A stretch of DNA of 64,000 nucleotides from Bombus terrestris (lineage: Eukaryota > Arthropoda > Insecta > Hymenoptera > Apidae), in NCBI RefSeq assembly GCF_910591885.1, contig NC_063270.1, positions 6,386,001 through 6,450,000 on the forward strand, in the 5' to 3' direction. Shown piece by piece: positions 30,154-43,983 of this stretch; positions within the stretch are counted from its first letter, which is position 1; the number at the start of each line of letters is the position of its first letter. The notes under the pieces are model-generated. The model was given only the letters and a program-made list of their open reading frames with translations, was not told the DNA's origin and searched no databases. The translations under genes and the position numbers were made by a program.

Positions 30154-31263
30154 TATTACTATGCGACGTGTAACGTTATGCAGTATTATGTTATAACGTA
30201 TGACGATATATACTATTACGTTATAACGTGTAACGTTATATACTATTACGTTATAACGTATAACGTTATGTAGTATTACCATACAACGTATAACGTTATA
30301 TAGCATTACTATGCAACGTGTAACGTTATGCAGTATTATGTTATAACGTATGACGATATATACTATTACGTTATAACGTGTAACGTTATATACTTTTACG
30401 TTATAACGTATAACGTTATATACTATTACGTTATAACGTATAACGTTATATACTATTACGTTATAACGTATAACGATATATACTATTGCGTTATAACGTA
30501 TAACGTTATATAGTATTACTATGCGACGTGTAACGTTATGCAGTATTATGTTATAACGTATGACGATATATACTATTACGTTATAACGTGTAACGTTATA
30601 TACTTTTACGTTATAACGTATAATGTTATATACTATTACGTTATAACGTATAACGTTATGTAGTATTACTATACAACGTATAACGTTATATAGTATTACT
30701 ATACAACGGGTAACGTTATATAGGATTACGGTATAACGTATAACGTTATATAATATTAAGTTATAACGTATAAGGTTAAATAGTATTACTATACAGCGTG
30801 TAACGTTATATACTTTTACGTTATAAACTATAACGCCATATACTTTCTTGTTATAAACTATAACGCCATATACTATTATGATATAACGTATAACGTTTTA
30901 TGCTATTACGTCATAACGTATAACGTTATATACTATTACGTTGTAACGTATAACGTTAAATTGTATTACTATACAACGTATAACGTTAGATAGTATTACT
31001 ATGCAACGTGTAACGTTATATAGTATTACTATACAACGTGTAACGCTATATGGTATTACGTTATAACGTATAATGTTATATATTATTACGTTATAACGTA
31101 TAACGTTATATACTATTACGTTATAACGTATAACGTTAAATAGTATTACGATATAGCTTGTGACGTTATATAGTATTACTATAGAACGTGTAACGTTACA
31201 TATTTTTACGTTATAAACTATAACGCCATATAGTATTATGATATAACGTATAACGTTGTATAC

Positions 31264-32031
31264 TTATACGTTATGACGGATAACGTTAAAAAGTATTACT
31301 ATAGAGCGTGTAACGTTATATAGTATTACTATGCAACGTGTAACGTTATATGGTATTACGTTATAACGTATAATGTTATATACTATTACGTTATAACGTA
31401 TAACGTTATATACTATTACGTTATAACGTATAACGTTATATAGTATTACTATGCAACGTGTAACGTTATGCAGTATTATGTTATAACGTATGACGATATA
31501 TACTATTACGTTATAACGTGTAACGTTATATACTTTTACGTTATAACGTATAACGTTATATACTATTACGTTATAACGTATAACGTTATATACTATCACG
31601 TTGTAACGTATAACGTTATATACTATTACGTTATAACGTATAACGATATATACTATTACATTATAACGTATAACGTTATGTAGTATTACTATACAACGTA
31701 TAACGTTATATAGTATTACTATACAACGGGTAACGTTATATAGTATTACGGTATAACGTATAACGTTATATACTTTTACGTTATAACGTATAATGTTATA
31801 TACTATTACGTTATAACGTATAACGTTATATAGTATTACTATGCGACGTGTAACGTTATGCAGTATTATGTTATAACGTATAACGATATATACTATTACG
31901 CTATAACGTATAACGTTATATAGTATTATGTTATAACGCATAACGTTATATACTATTACGTTATAAAGTCTAATGTTATATTCTTTTACATTATAACCTA
32001 TAACGTTATATACTATTACGCTATAACGCAT
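31264..32031. repeat. 768-bp HOR segment, copy 4 of 6
   Basis: Duplicate of 27,664-28,431 made by the 3,600-bp event. Two private substitutions were seen (near 31,660 and 31,940). Confidence 0.88.
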
Positions 32032-32103
32032 AACGTTATGTACTATTACGTTACAACGTATAACGTTATATACTTTTACGTTATAACGTGTATCGTTATA
32101 TAC

Positions 32104-32661
32104 TTACACGTTATAACGTATAACCTTATATGCTATTACGTTATAACGTATAACGTTATATACTATTACGTTAGAACGTATAACGATATATAGTATTACT
32201 ATGCAACGTGTAACGTTATGCAGTATTATGTTATAACGTATGACGATATATACTATTACGTTATAACGTATAACGATATATAGTATTACTATGCAACGTG
32301 CAACGTTATATATTATTACTATACAACGGGTAACGATATATAGTATTACGATATAACGTATGACGTTATATACAGTTACGTTATAACGTATAACGTTATA
32401 TACTATTACGTTATAACGTATCGCGTTAAATAGTATTACTATACAGCTTGTGACGTTATATGGTATTACGTTATAACGTATAATATTATATACTATTACG
32501 ATATAACGTATGACGTTATATACATTTACGTTATAACGTATTACGTTATGTAGTATTACTATACAACGTATAACGTTATATAGTATTACTATACAACGGG
32601 TAACGTTATATAGTATTACGGTATAACGTATAACGTTATATACTATTAAGTTATAACGCAT
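32104..32661. repeat. 557-bp HOR segment (CGCGTTAAATAG-containing), copy 3 of 5
   Basis: Duplicate of 28,504-29,061 from the 3,600-bp event. No difference was seen by eye. Confidence 0.85.
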
Positions 32662-33537
32662 AAGGTTAAATAGTATTACTATACAGCGTGAAACGTTATA
32701 TAGTATTACGTTATAACGTATAACGTTGAATAGTATTACGATACAGCTTGTGACGTTATATGATATTACTATGCAACGTGTAACGTTGTGCAGTATTATG
32801 TTATAACGTATGACGATATATACTATTACGTTATAACGTGTAACGATATATACTTTTACGTTATAACGTATAACGTTACATACTATTACGTTATAACGTA
32901 TAACGTTATATACTATTAGGTTATAAAGTCTAATGTTATATACTCTTACATTTTAACCTATAACGTTATATACTATTACGCTATAACGCATAACGTTATG
33001 TACTATTATGTTACAACGTATAACGATATATACTATTACGTTGTAACGTATAACATTATATAGTATTACTATGCGACGTGTAACGTTATGCAGTATTATG
33101 TTATAACGTATGACGATATATACTATTACGTTATAACGTGTAACGTTATATACTATTACGTTATAACGTATAACGTTATGTAGTATTACCATACAACGTA
33201 TAACGTTATATAGCATTACTATGCAACGTGTAACGTTATGCAGTATTATGTTATAACGTATGACGATATATATTATTACGTTATAACGTGCAACGTTATA
33301 TACTTACACGTTATAACGTATAACGGTATATGCTATTACGTTATAACGTATAACGTTATATACTATTACGTTATAACGTCTAACGTTATATACTTTTACG
33401 TTATAACGTGTATCGTTATATACTTACACGTTATAACGTATAACGTTATATACTATTACGTTATAACGTATAACGTTATATACTATTACGTTATAACGTA
33501 TAACGTTATATAGTATTACTATGCGACGTGTAACGTT

Positions 33538-33753
33538 ATGCAGTATTATGTTATAACGTGTGACGATATATACTATTACGTTATAACGTGTAACGTTATA
33601 TACTTTTACGTTATAACGTATAACGTTATATACTATTACGTTATAACGTATAACGTTATATACTATTACGTTATAACGTATAACGATATATACTATTACG
33701 TTATAACGTATAACGTTATATACTATTACGTTGTAACGTATAACATTATATAG
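33538..33753. repeat. GTGTGACGATATA marker cassette, copy 6 of 7
   Basis: Right 3,600-bp copy of the cassette, paired with 29,938. Confidence 0.8.
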
Positions 33754-35583
33754 TATTACTATGCGACGTGTAACGTTATGCAGTATTATGTTATAACGTA
33801 TGACGATATATACTATTACGTTATAACGTGTAACGTTATATACTATTACGTTATAACGTATAACGTTATGTAGTATTACCATACAACGTATAACGTTATA
33901 TAGCATTACTATGCAACGTGTAACGTTATGCAGTATTATGTTATAACGTATGACGATATATACTATTACGTTATAACGTGTAACGTTATATACTTTTACG
34001 TTATAACGTATAACGTTATATACTATTACGTTATAACGTATAACGTTATATACTATTACGTTATAACGTATAACGATATATACTATTGCGTTATAACGTA
34101 TAACGTTATATAGTATTACTATGCGACGTGTAACGTTATGCAGTATTATGTTATAACGTATGACGATATATACTATTACGTTATAACGTGTAACGTTATA
34201 TACTTTTACGTTATAACGTATAATGTTATATACTATTACGTTATAACGTATAACGTTATGTAGTATTACTATACAACGTATAACGTTATATAGTATTACT
34301 ATACAACGGGTAACGTTATATAGGATTACGGTATAACGTATAACGTTATATAATATTAAGTTATAACGTATAAGGTTAAATAGTATTACTATACAGCGTG
34401 TAACGTTATATAGTATTACGTTATAACGTATAATGTTATATACCATTACGTTATAACGTATAACGATATATACTATTACGTTATAACGTATAACGTTATA
34501 TACTATTACGTTTTAACGTATAACGTTATATAGTATTACTATGCGACGTGTAACGTTATGCAGTATTATGTTATAACGTATGACGATATATACTATTACG
34601 TTATAACGTGCAACGTTACATACTTTTACGTTATAACGTGTAACGTTATATACTTACACGTTATAACGTATAACGTTAAACAGTATTACTATACAGCTTG
34701 TGACGTTATATGGTATTACGTTATAACGTATAATGTTATATACTATTACGTTATAACGTATGACGTTATATACAGCTACGTTATAAGGTATAACGTTATG
34801 TAGTATTACTATACAACGTATAACGTCATATAGTATTACTATACAACGGGTAACGTTATATAGTATTACGGTATAACGTGTAACGTTATATACTTATATG
34901 TTATAACGTATAACGTTATATACTATTACGTTATAACGTGTAACGTTATATAGTATTACGGTATAACATAAAACGTTATATACTATTACGATTTAACGTT
35001 CAACGTTATGTACTATTACGATATAACGTATAACGTTATATAGTATTACGTTATAACGTATAACGTTAAATAGTATTACGATATAGCTTGTGACGTTATA
35101 TAGTATTACTATACAACGTGTAACGTTATATACTTTTACGTTATAAACTATAACGCCATATACTTTCACGTTATAAACTATAACGCCATATACTATTATG
35201 ATATAACGTATAACGTTTTATGCTATTACGTCATAACGTATAACGTTATATACTATTACGTTGTAACGTATAACGTTAAATAGTATTACTATACAACGTA
35301 TAACGTTAGATAGTATTACTATGCAACGTGTAACGTTATATAGTATTACTATACAACGTGTAACGCTATATGGTATTACGTTATAACGTATAATGTTATA
35401 TATTATTACGTTATAACGTATAACGTTATATACTATTACGTTATAACGTATAACGTTAAATAGTATTACGATATAGCTTGTGACGTTATATAGTATTACT
35501 ATAGAACGAGTAACGTTACATATTTTTACGTTATAAACTATAACGCCATATAGTATTATGATATAACGTATAACGTTGTATAC

Positions 35584-36351
35584 TTATACGTTATGACGGA
35601 TAACGTTAAAAAGTAATACTATAGAGCGTGTAACGTTATATAGTATTACTATGCAACGTGTAACGTTATATGGTATTACGTTATAACGTATAATGTTATA
35701 TACTATTACGTTATAACGTATAACGTTATATACTATTACGTTATAACGTATAACGTTATATAGTATTACTATGCAACGTGTAACGTTATGCAGTATTATG
35801 TTATAACGTATGACGATATATACTATTACGTTATAACGTGTAACGTTATATACTTTTACGTTATAACGTATAACGTTATATACTATTACGTTATAACGTA
35901 TAACGTTATATACTATCACGTTGTAACGTATAACGTTATATACTATTACGTTATAACGTATAACGATATATACTATTACGTTATAACGTATAACGTTATG
36001 TAGTATTACTATACAACGTATAACGTTATATAGTATTACTATACAACGGGTAACGTTATATAGTATTACGGTATAACGTATAACGTTATATACTTTTACG
36101 TTATAACGTATAATGTTATATACTATTACGTTATAACGTATAACGTTATATAGTATTACTATGCGACGTGTAACGTTATGCAGTATTATGTTATAACGTA
36201 TAACGATATATACTATTACGCTATAACGTATAACGTTATATAGTATTATGTTATAACGTATAACGTTATATACTATTACGTTATAAAGTCTAATGTTATA
36301 TTCTTTTACATTATAACCTATAACGTTATATACTATTACGCTATAACGCAT
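35584..36351. repeat. 768-bp HOR segment, copy 5 of 6
   Basis: Same variant order as 27,664. A private change was seen: GTAATACTATAGAGCG near 35,613 where others have GTATTACTATAGAGCG. Confidence 0.85.
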
Positions 36352-36423
36352 AACGTTATGTACTATTACGTTACAACGTATAACGTTATATACTTTTACG
36401 TTATAACGTGTATGGTTATATAC

Positions 36424-36981
36424 TTACACGTTATAACGTATAACCTTATATGCTATTACGTTATAACGTATAACGTTATATACTATTACGTTAGAACGTA
36501 TAACGATATATAGTATTACTATGCAACGTGTAACGTTATGCAGTATTATGTTATAACGTATGACGATATATACTATTACGTTATAACGTATAACGATATA
36601 TAGTATTACTATGCAACGTGCAACGTTATATATTATTACTATACAACGGGTAACGATATATAGTATTACGATATAACGTATGACGTTATATACAGTTACG
36701 TTATAACGTATAACGTTATATACTATTACGTTATAACGTATCGCGTTAAATAGTATTACTATACAGCTTGTGACGTTATATGGTATTACGTTATAACGTA
36801 TAATATTATATACTATTACGATATAACGTATGACGTTATATACATTTACGTTATAACGTATTACGTTATGTAGTATTACTATACAACGTATAACGTTATA
36901 TAGTATTACTATACAACGGGTAACGTTATATAGTATTACGGTATAACGTATAACGTTATATACTATTAAGTTATAACGCAT
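36424..36981. repeat. 557-bp HOR segment (CGCGTTAAATAG-containing), copy 4 of 5
   Basis: Same as 28,504-29,061 by eye, including ATAACGCATAAGG at its right end. Beyond it the sequence continues as after 21,600 (GTTATAGACTATTACG monomer) and not as after 29,061. Confidence 0.85.
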
Positions 36982-39621
36982 AAGGTTAAATAGTATTACT
37001 ATACAGCGTGAAACGTTATATAGTATTACGTTATAACGTATAACGTTATAGACTATTACGTTATAACGTATAACGTTATATACTATTACGTTATAACGTA
37101 TAACGTTATATACTATTACGTTATAACGTATAACTTTATATACTATTACGTTATAACGTGTAACGTTAAATAGTATTACTATACAGCTTGTAACATTATA
37201 TAATATTACTATACAACGTGCAACGTGATATACTATTACGTTATAACGTATAACGTTATAGACTATTACGTTATAACGTATAACGTTATATACTATTACG
37301 ATATAACGTATAACGTTATGTACTATTGCGTTACAACGTATAACGTTATATAGTATTACTATGCAACGTGTAACGTTATATAGTATTACGTTATAACGTA
37401 TGACGATATATATTATTACGTTATAACATGCAACGTTATATACTTACACGTTATAACGTATAACGGTATATGCTATTACGTTATAACGTATAACGTTATA
37501 TACCATTACGTTATAACGTCTAACGTTATATACTTTTACGTTATAACGTGTATCGTTATATACTTACACGTTATAACGTATAACGCTATATGGTATTACG
37601 TTATAACGTATAATGTTATATATTATTACGTTATAACGTATAACGTTATATACTATTACGTTATAACGTATAACGTTAAATAGTATTACGATATAGCTTG
37701 TGACGTTATATAGTATTACTATACAACGTGTAACGTTACATATTTTTACGTTATAAACTATAACGCCATATAGTATTATGATATAACGTATAACGTTATA
37801 TACTATTACGTTATAACGTATAACGTTAAAAAGTATTACTATACAGCGTGTAACGTTATATAGTATTACTATGCAACGTGTAACGTTATATGGTATTACG
37901 TTATAACGTATAATGTTATATACTATTACGTTGTAACGTATAACGTTATATACTATTACATTATAACGTTTAACGTTATATAGTATTACTATGCAACGTG
38001 CAACGTCATGCAGTATTATGTTATAACGTATGACGATATATACTATTACGTTATAACGTATAACGTTATATACTATTACGTTATAACGTATAACGATATA
38101 TACCATTACGTTATAACGTATAACGTTATATACTATTACGTTATAACGTATAACGTTATATACTATTACGTTATAACGTATAACGTTATATAGTATTACT
38201 ATGCGACGTGTAACGTTATGCAGTGTTATGTTATAACGTATGACGATATATACTATTACGTTATAACGTCTAACGTTATATACTTTTACGTTATAACGTG
38301 TATCGTTGTATACTTACACGTTATAACGTATAACGCTATATGGTATTACGTTATAACGTATAATGTTATATATTATTACGTTATAACGTATAACGTTATA
38401 TACTATTATGTTATAACGTATAACGTTATATACTATGACGTTATAAAGTCTAATGTTATATACTCTTACATTATAACGTATAACGTTATATACTATTACG
38501 TTATAACGTATAACGTTATATAGTATTACTATGCGACGTGTAACGTTATGCAGTATTATGTTATAACGTATGACGATATATACTATAACGTTATAACGTG
38601 TAACGTTATATACTTTTACGTTATAACGTATAACGTTATATACTATTACGTTATAACGTATAACGTTATATACTATTACGTTATAACGTATAACGATATA
38701 TACTATTACGTTATAACGTATAACGTTATATAGTATTACTATGCGACGTGTATCGTTATGCAGTATTATGTTATAACGTATGACGATATATACTATTACG
38801 TTATAACGTGTAACGTTATATACTTTTACGTTATAACGTATAATGTTATATGCTATTATGTTATAACGGATAACGTTATGTAGTATTACTATACAACGTA
38901 TAACGTTATATAGTATTACTATACAACGGGTAACGTTATATAGTATTACGGTATAACGTATAACGTTATATAATATTAAGTTATAACGTATAAGGTTATA
39001 TAGTATTACTATACAGCGTGTAACGTTATATAGTATTACGTTATAACGTATAATGTTATATACCATTACTTTATAACGTATAACGATATATACTATTACG
39101 TTATAACGTATAACGTTATATACTATTACGTTTTAACGTATAACGTTATATAGTATTACTATGCGACGTGTAACGTTATGCAGTATTATGTTATAACGTA
39201 TGACGATATATACTATTACGTTATAACGTGCAACGTTACATACTTTTACGTTATAACGTGTAACGTTATATACTTACACGTTATAACGTATAACGTTAAA
39301 CAGTATTACTATACAGCTTGTGACGTTATATGGTATTACGTTATAACGTATAATGTTATATAGTATTACGTTATAACGTATAATGTTATATACTATTACG
39401 TTATAACGTATAACGTTAAATAGTATTACTATACAGCTTATGACGTTATATGGTATTACGTTATAACGTATAATGTTATATACTATTACGTTATAACGTA
39501 TGACGTTATATACAGTTACGTTAAAACGTATTACGTTATGTAGTATTACTGTACAACGTATAACGTTATATAGTATTACTATACAACGGGTAACGTTATA
39601 TAGTATTACGGTATAACGTAT

Positions 39622-39627
39622 AACTAT
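39622..39627. other. 9-bp deletion marker, copy 6 of 8
   Basis: Junction AACTATTAAG in the usual flanks, 1,281 bases before copy 7. Confidence 0.95.
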
Positions 39628-40218
39628 TAAGTTATAACGTATAAGGTTAAATAGTATTACTATACAGCGTGTAACGTTATATAGTATTACGTTATAACGT
39701 ATAATTTTATATACTATTACGTTATAACGTATAACGATATATACTATTACGTTGTAACGTATAACGCTATAGACTATTACGTTATAACGTATAACGATAT
39801 ATACTATTACGTTGTAACGTATAACGCTATAGACTATTACGTTATAACGTATAACGTTATGTACTATTGCGTTACAACGTATAACGTTATATAGTATTAC
39901 TATGCAACGTGTAACGTTACATAGTATTATGTTATAACGTATGACGATATATATTATTACGTTATAACGTGCAACGTTATATACTTACACGTTATAACGT
40001 ATAACGGTATATGCTATTACGTTATAACGTATAACGTTATATACTATTACGTTATAACGTCTAACGTTATATACTTTTACGTTATAACGTGTATCGTTAT
40101 ATACTTACACGTTATAACGTATAACGTTATATACTATTACGTTATAACGTATAACGTTATATACTATTACGTTATAACCTATAACGTTATATAGTATTAC
40201 TATGCGACGTGTAACGTT

Positions 40219-40434
40219 ATGCAGTATTATGTTATAACGTGTGACGATATATACTATTACGTTATAACGTGTAACGTTATATACTTTTACGTTATAACGT
40301 ATAACGTTATATACTATTACGTTATAACGTATAACGTTATATACTATTACGTTATAACGTATAACGATATATACTATTACGTTATAACGTATAACGTTAT
40401 ATACTATTACGTTGTAACGTATAACATTATATAG
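40219..40434. repeat. GTGTGACGATATA marker cassette, copy 7 of 7
   Basis: Same variant order as at 33,538, but preceded by a private TTATAACCTATAACG monomer. About 270 bases later it joins a TTAAACAGTATTACTATACAGC context that other copies lack at that distance, which marks an exchange joint near 40,540. Confidence 0.8.
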
Positions 40435-40902
40435 TATTACTATGCGACGTGTAACGTTATGCAGTATTATGTTATAACGTATGACGATATATACTATTAC
40501 GTTATAACGTGTAACGTTATATACTATTACGTTATAACGTGTAACGTTATATACTTACACGTTATAACGTATAACGTTAAACAGTATTACTATACAGCTT
40601 GTGACGTTATATGGTATTACGTTATAACGTATAATGTTATATAGTATTACGTTATAACGTATAATGTTATATACTATTACGTTATAACGTATAACGTTAA
40701 ATAGTATTACTATACAGCTTATGACGTTATATGGTATTACGTTATAACGTATAATGTTATATACTATTACGTTATAACGTATGACGTTATATACAGTTAC
40801 GTTAAAACGTATTACGTTATGTAGTATTACTGTACAACGTATAACGTTATATAGTATTACTATACAACGGGTAACGTTATATAGTATTACGGTATAACGT
40901 AT

Positions 40903-40908
40903 AACTAT
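40903..40908. other. 9-bp deletion marker, copy 7 of 8
   Basis: Junction AACTATTAAG in the usual flanks. Confidence 0.95.
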
Positions 40909-41459
40909 TAAGTTATAACGTATAAGGTTAAATAGTATTACTATACAGCGTGTAACGTTATATAGTATTACGTTATAACGTATAATTTTATATACTATTA
41001 CGTTATAACGTATAACGATATATACTATTACGTTGTAACGTATAACGCTATAGACTATTACGTTATAACGTATAACGATATATACTATTACGTTGTAACG
41101 TATAACGCTATAGACTATTACGTTATAACGTATAACGTTATGTACTATTGCGTTACAACGTATAACGTTATATAGTATTACTATGCAACGTGTAACGTTA
41201 CATAGTATTATGTTATAACGTATGACGTTATATACAAGTACGTTATAACGTGTAACGTTATATACTATTACGATATAACGTATAACGTTATGTACCATTA
41301 CGATATAACGTATAACGTTAAATAGTATTACTATACAGCGTGCAACATTATATAGTATTACTATACAACTTTTAACGTTATATGGTATTTCGTTATAACG
41401 TATAACGATATATACTATTACGTTATAACGTATAACGTTATATACTATTACATTATAAC

Positions 41460-42015
41460 GTTTAACGTTATATAGTATTACTATGCAACGTGCAACGTCA
41501 TGCAGTATTATGTTATAACGTATGACGATATATACTATTACGTTATAACGTATAACGTTATATACTATTACGTTATAACGTATAACGATATATACCATTA
41601 CGTTATAACGTATAACGTTATATACTATTACGTTATAACGTATAACGTTATATACTATTACGTTATAACGTATAACGTTATATAGTATTACTATGCGACG
41701 TGTAACGTTATGCAGTGTTATGTTATAACGTATGACGATATATACTATTACGTTATAACGTCTAACGTTATATACTTTTACGTTATAACGTGTATCGTTG
41801 TATACTTACACGTTATAACGTATAACGCTATATGGTATTACGTTATAACGTATAATGTTATATACTATTACGTTGTAACGTATAACGTTATATACTATTA
41901 CATTATAACGTTTAACGTTATATAGTATTACTATGCAACGTGCAACGTCATGCAGTATTATGTTATAACGTATGACGATATATACTATTTCGTTATAACG
42001 TGTAACGTTATATAC
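41460..42015. repeat. 0.55-kb HOR segment shared with 44,970-45,525
   Basis: Variants from ATTATAACGTTTAACG onward match those 3,510 bases further right (117 monomers) up to near 42,015, where this copy passes to AAAGTCTAATG while the other continues TACTTTTACG. The same variants begin near 22,430 and 37,970. The segment therefore sits at a joint between differently ordered blocks. Confidence 0.7.
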
Positions 42016-42585
42016 TATTACGTTATAAAGTCTAATGTTATATTCTTTTACATTATAACCTATAACGTTATATACTATTACGCTATAACGCATAACGTTA
42101 TGTACTATTACGTTACAACGTATAACGTTATATACTTTTACGTTATAAACTATAACGCCATATACTTTCACGTTATAAACTATAACGCCATATACTATTA
42201 TGATATAACGTATAACGTTTTATGCTATTACGTCATAACGTATAACGTTATATACTATTACGTTGTAACGTATAACGTTAAATAGTATTACTATACAACG
42301 TATAACGTTAGATAGTATTACTATGCAACGTGTAACGTTATATAGTATTACTATACAACGTGTAACGCTATATGGTATTACGTTATAACGTATAATGTTA
42401 TATATTATTACGTTATAACGTATAACGTTATATACTATTACGTTATAACGTATAACGTTAAATAGTATTACGATATAGCTTGTGACGTTATATAGTATTA
42501 CTATAGAACGTGTAACGTTACATATTTTTACGTTATAAACTATAACGCCATATAGTATTATGATATAACGTATAACGTTGTATAC

Positions 42586-43353
42586 TTATACGTTATGACG
42601 GATAACGTTAAAAAGTATTACTATAGAGCGTGTAACGTTATATAGTATTACTATGCAACGTGTAACGTTATATGGTATTACGTTATAACGTATAATGTTA
42701 TATACTATTACGTTATAACGTATAACGTTATATACTATTACGTTATAACGTATAACGTTATATAGTATTACTATGCAACGTGTAACGTTATGCAGTATTA
42801 TGTTATAACGTATGACGATATATACTATTACGTTATAACGTGTAACGTTATATACTTTTACGTTATAACGTATAACGTTATATACTATTACGTTATAACG
42901 TATAACGTTATATACTATCACGTTGTAACGTATAACGTTATATACTATTACGTTATAACGTATAACGATATATACTATTACGTTATAACGTATAACGTTA
43001 TGTAGTATTACTATACAACGTATAACGTTATATAGTATTACTATACAACGGGTAACGTTATATAGTATTACGGTATAACGTATAACGTTATATACTTTTA
43101 CGTTATAACGTATAATGTTATATACTATTACGTTATAACGTATAACGTTATATAGTATTACTATGCGACGTGTAACGTTATGCAGTATTATGTTATAACG
43201 TATAACGATATATACTATTACGCTATAACGTATAACGTTATATAGTATTATGTTATAACGTATAACGTTATATACTATTACGTTATAAAGTCTAATGTTA
43301 TATTCTTTTACATTATAACCTATAACGTTATATACTATTACGCTATAACGCAT
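42586..43353. repeat. 768-bp HOR segment, copy 6 of 6
   Basis: Same variant order as 27,664-28,431, inside block P copy 2. It is followed by the 557-bp segment at 43,426-43,983, the fifth copy of that unit. Confidence 0.85.
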
Positions 43354-43425
43354 AACGTTATGTACTATTACGTTACAACGTATAACGTTATATACTTTTA
43401 CGTTATAACGTGTATCGTTATATAC

Positions 43426-43983
43426 TTACACGTTATAACGTATAACCTTATATGCTATTACGTTATAACGTATAACGTTATATACTATTACGTTAGAACG
43501 TATAACGATATATAGTATTACTATGCAACGTGTAACGTTATGCAGTATTATGTTATAACGTATGACGATATATACTATTACGTTATAACGTATAACGATA
43601 TATAGTATTACTATGCAACGTGCAACGTTATATATTATTACTATACAACGGGTAACGATATATAGTATTACGATATAACGTATGACGTTATATACAGTTA
43701 CGTTATAACGTATAACGTTATATACTATTACGTTATAACGTATCGCGTTAAATAGTATTACTATACAGCTTGTGACGTTATATGGTATTACGTTATAACG
43801 TATAATATTATATACTATTACGATATAACGTATGACGTTATATACATTTACGTTATAACGTATTACGTTATGTAGTATTACTATACAACGTATAACGTTA
43901 TATAGTATTACTATACAACGGGTAACGTTATATAGTATTACGGTATAACGTATAACGTTATATACTATTAAGTTATAACGTAT
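43426..43983. repeat. 557-bp HOR segment (CGCGTTAAATAG-containing), copy 5 of 5
   Basis: Begins 840 bases after the 768-bp segment as in the other copies. Its right end has the ancestral-looking ATAACGTATAAGG, as in the 21-kb copy. The CATAAGG form at 29, 32.6 and 37 kb is therefore probably derived. Confidence 0.8.

Larger units (their letters stand above)
27205..30804. repeat. 3,600-bp tandem duplication, left copy (120 monomers)
   Basis: Compared row by row with the bases 3,600 further on, this copy is identical except for three substitutions seen: near 27,315 (TCATCACG against TCATAACG), near 28,060 (TTACG against TTACA) and near 28,340 (AACGTATAACG against AACGCATAACG). Rare variants such as TACTTTCTTGTTATAAAC (27,241 and 30,841) and TTGTATTACTATACAACG (27,361 and 30,961) confirm the pairing. 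The crossover lies within about 27,197-27,211 and 30,797-30,811. Confidence 0.93.
30805..34404. repeat. 3,600-bp tandem duplication, right copy
   Basis: Exact partner of 27,205-30,804. Left and right copies part company near 30,812 and 34,412, where the left one runs into its own duplicate and the right one continues into TAGTATTACGTTATAACG, the same continuation seen near 25,950. The junction at 30.8 kb is thus the novel joint made by the duplication. Confidence 0.93.
35125..38375. repeat. 3.25-kb HOR block P, copy 1
   Basis: The variant order here is repeated at about 42,127-45,377 with a constant offset of 7,002 bases. That is 234 monomers minus the two 9-bp deletions lying between the copies. 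The block starts at the TACTTTTACGTTATAAAC monomer and includes the 768-bp segment, the 557-bp segment, and a TGATATACTATTACG monomer near 37,226. Its left half also matches 27.2-29.1 kb at an offset of 7,920, with about six substitutions seen. Those include GAACGAG at 35,507 and TATGGTTATA at 36,412. Confidence 0.82.
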
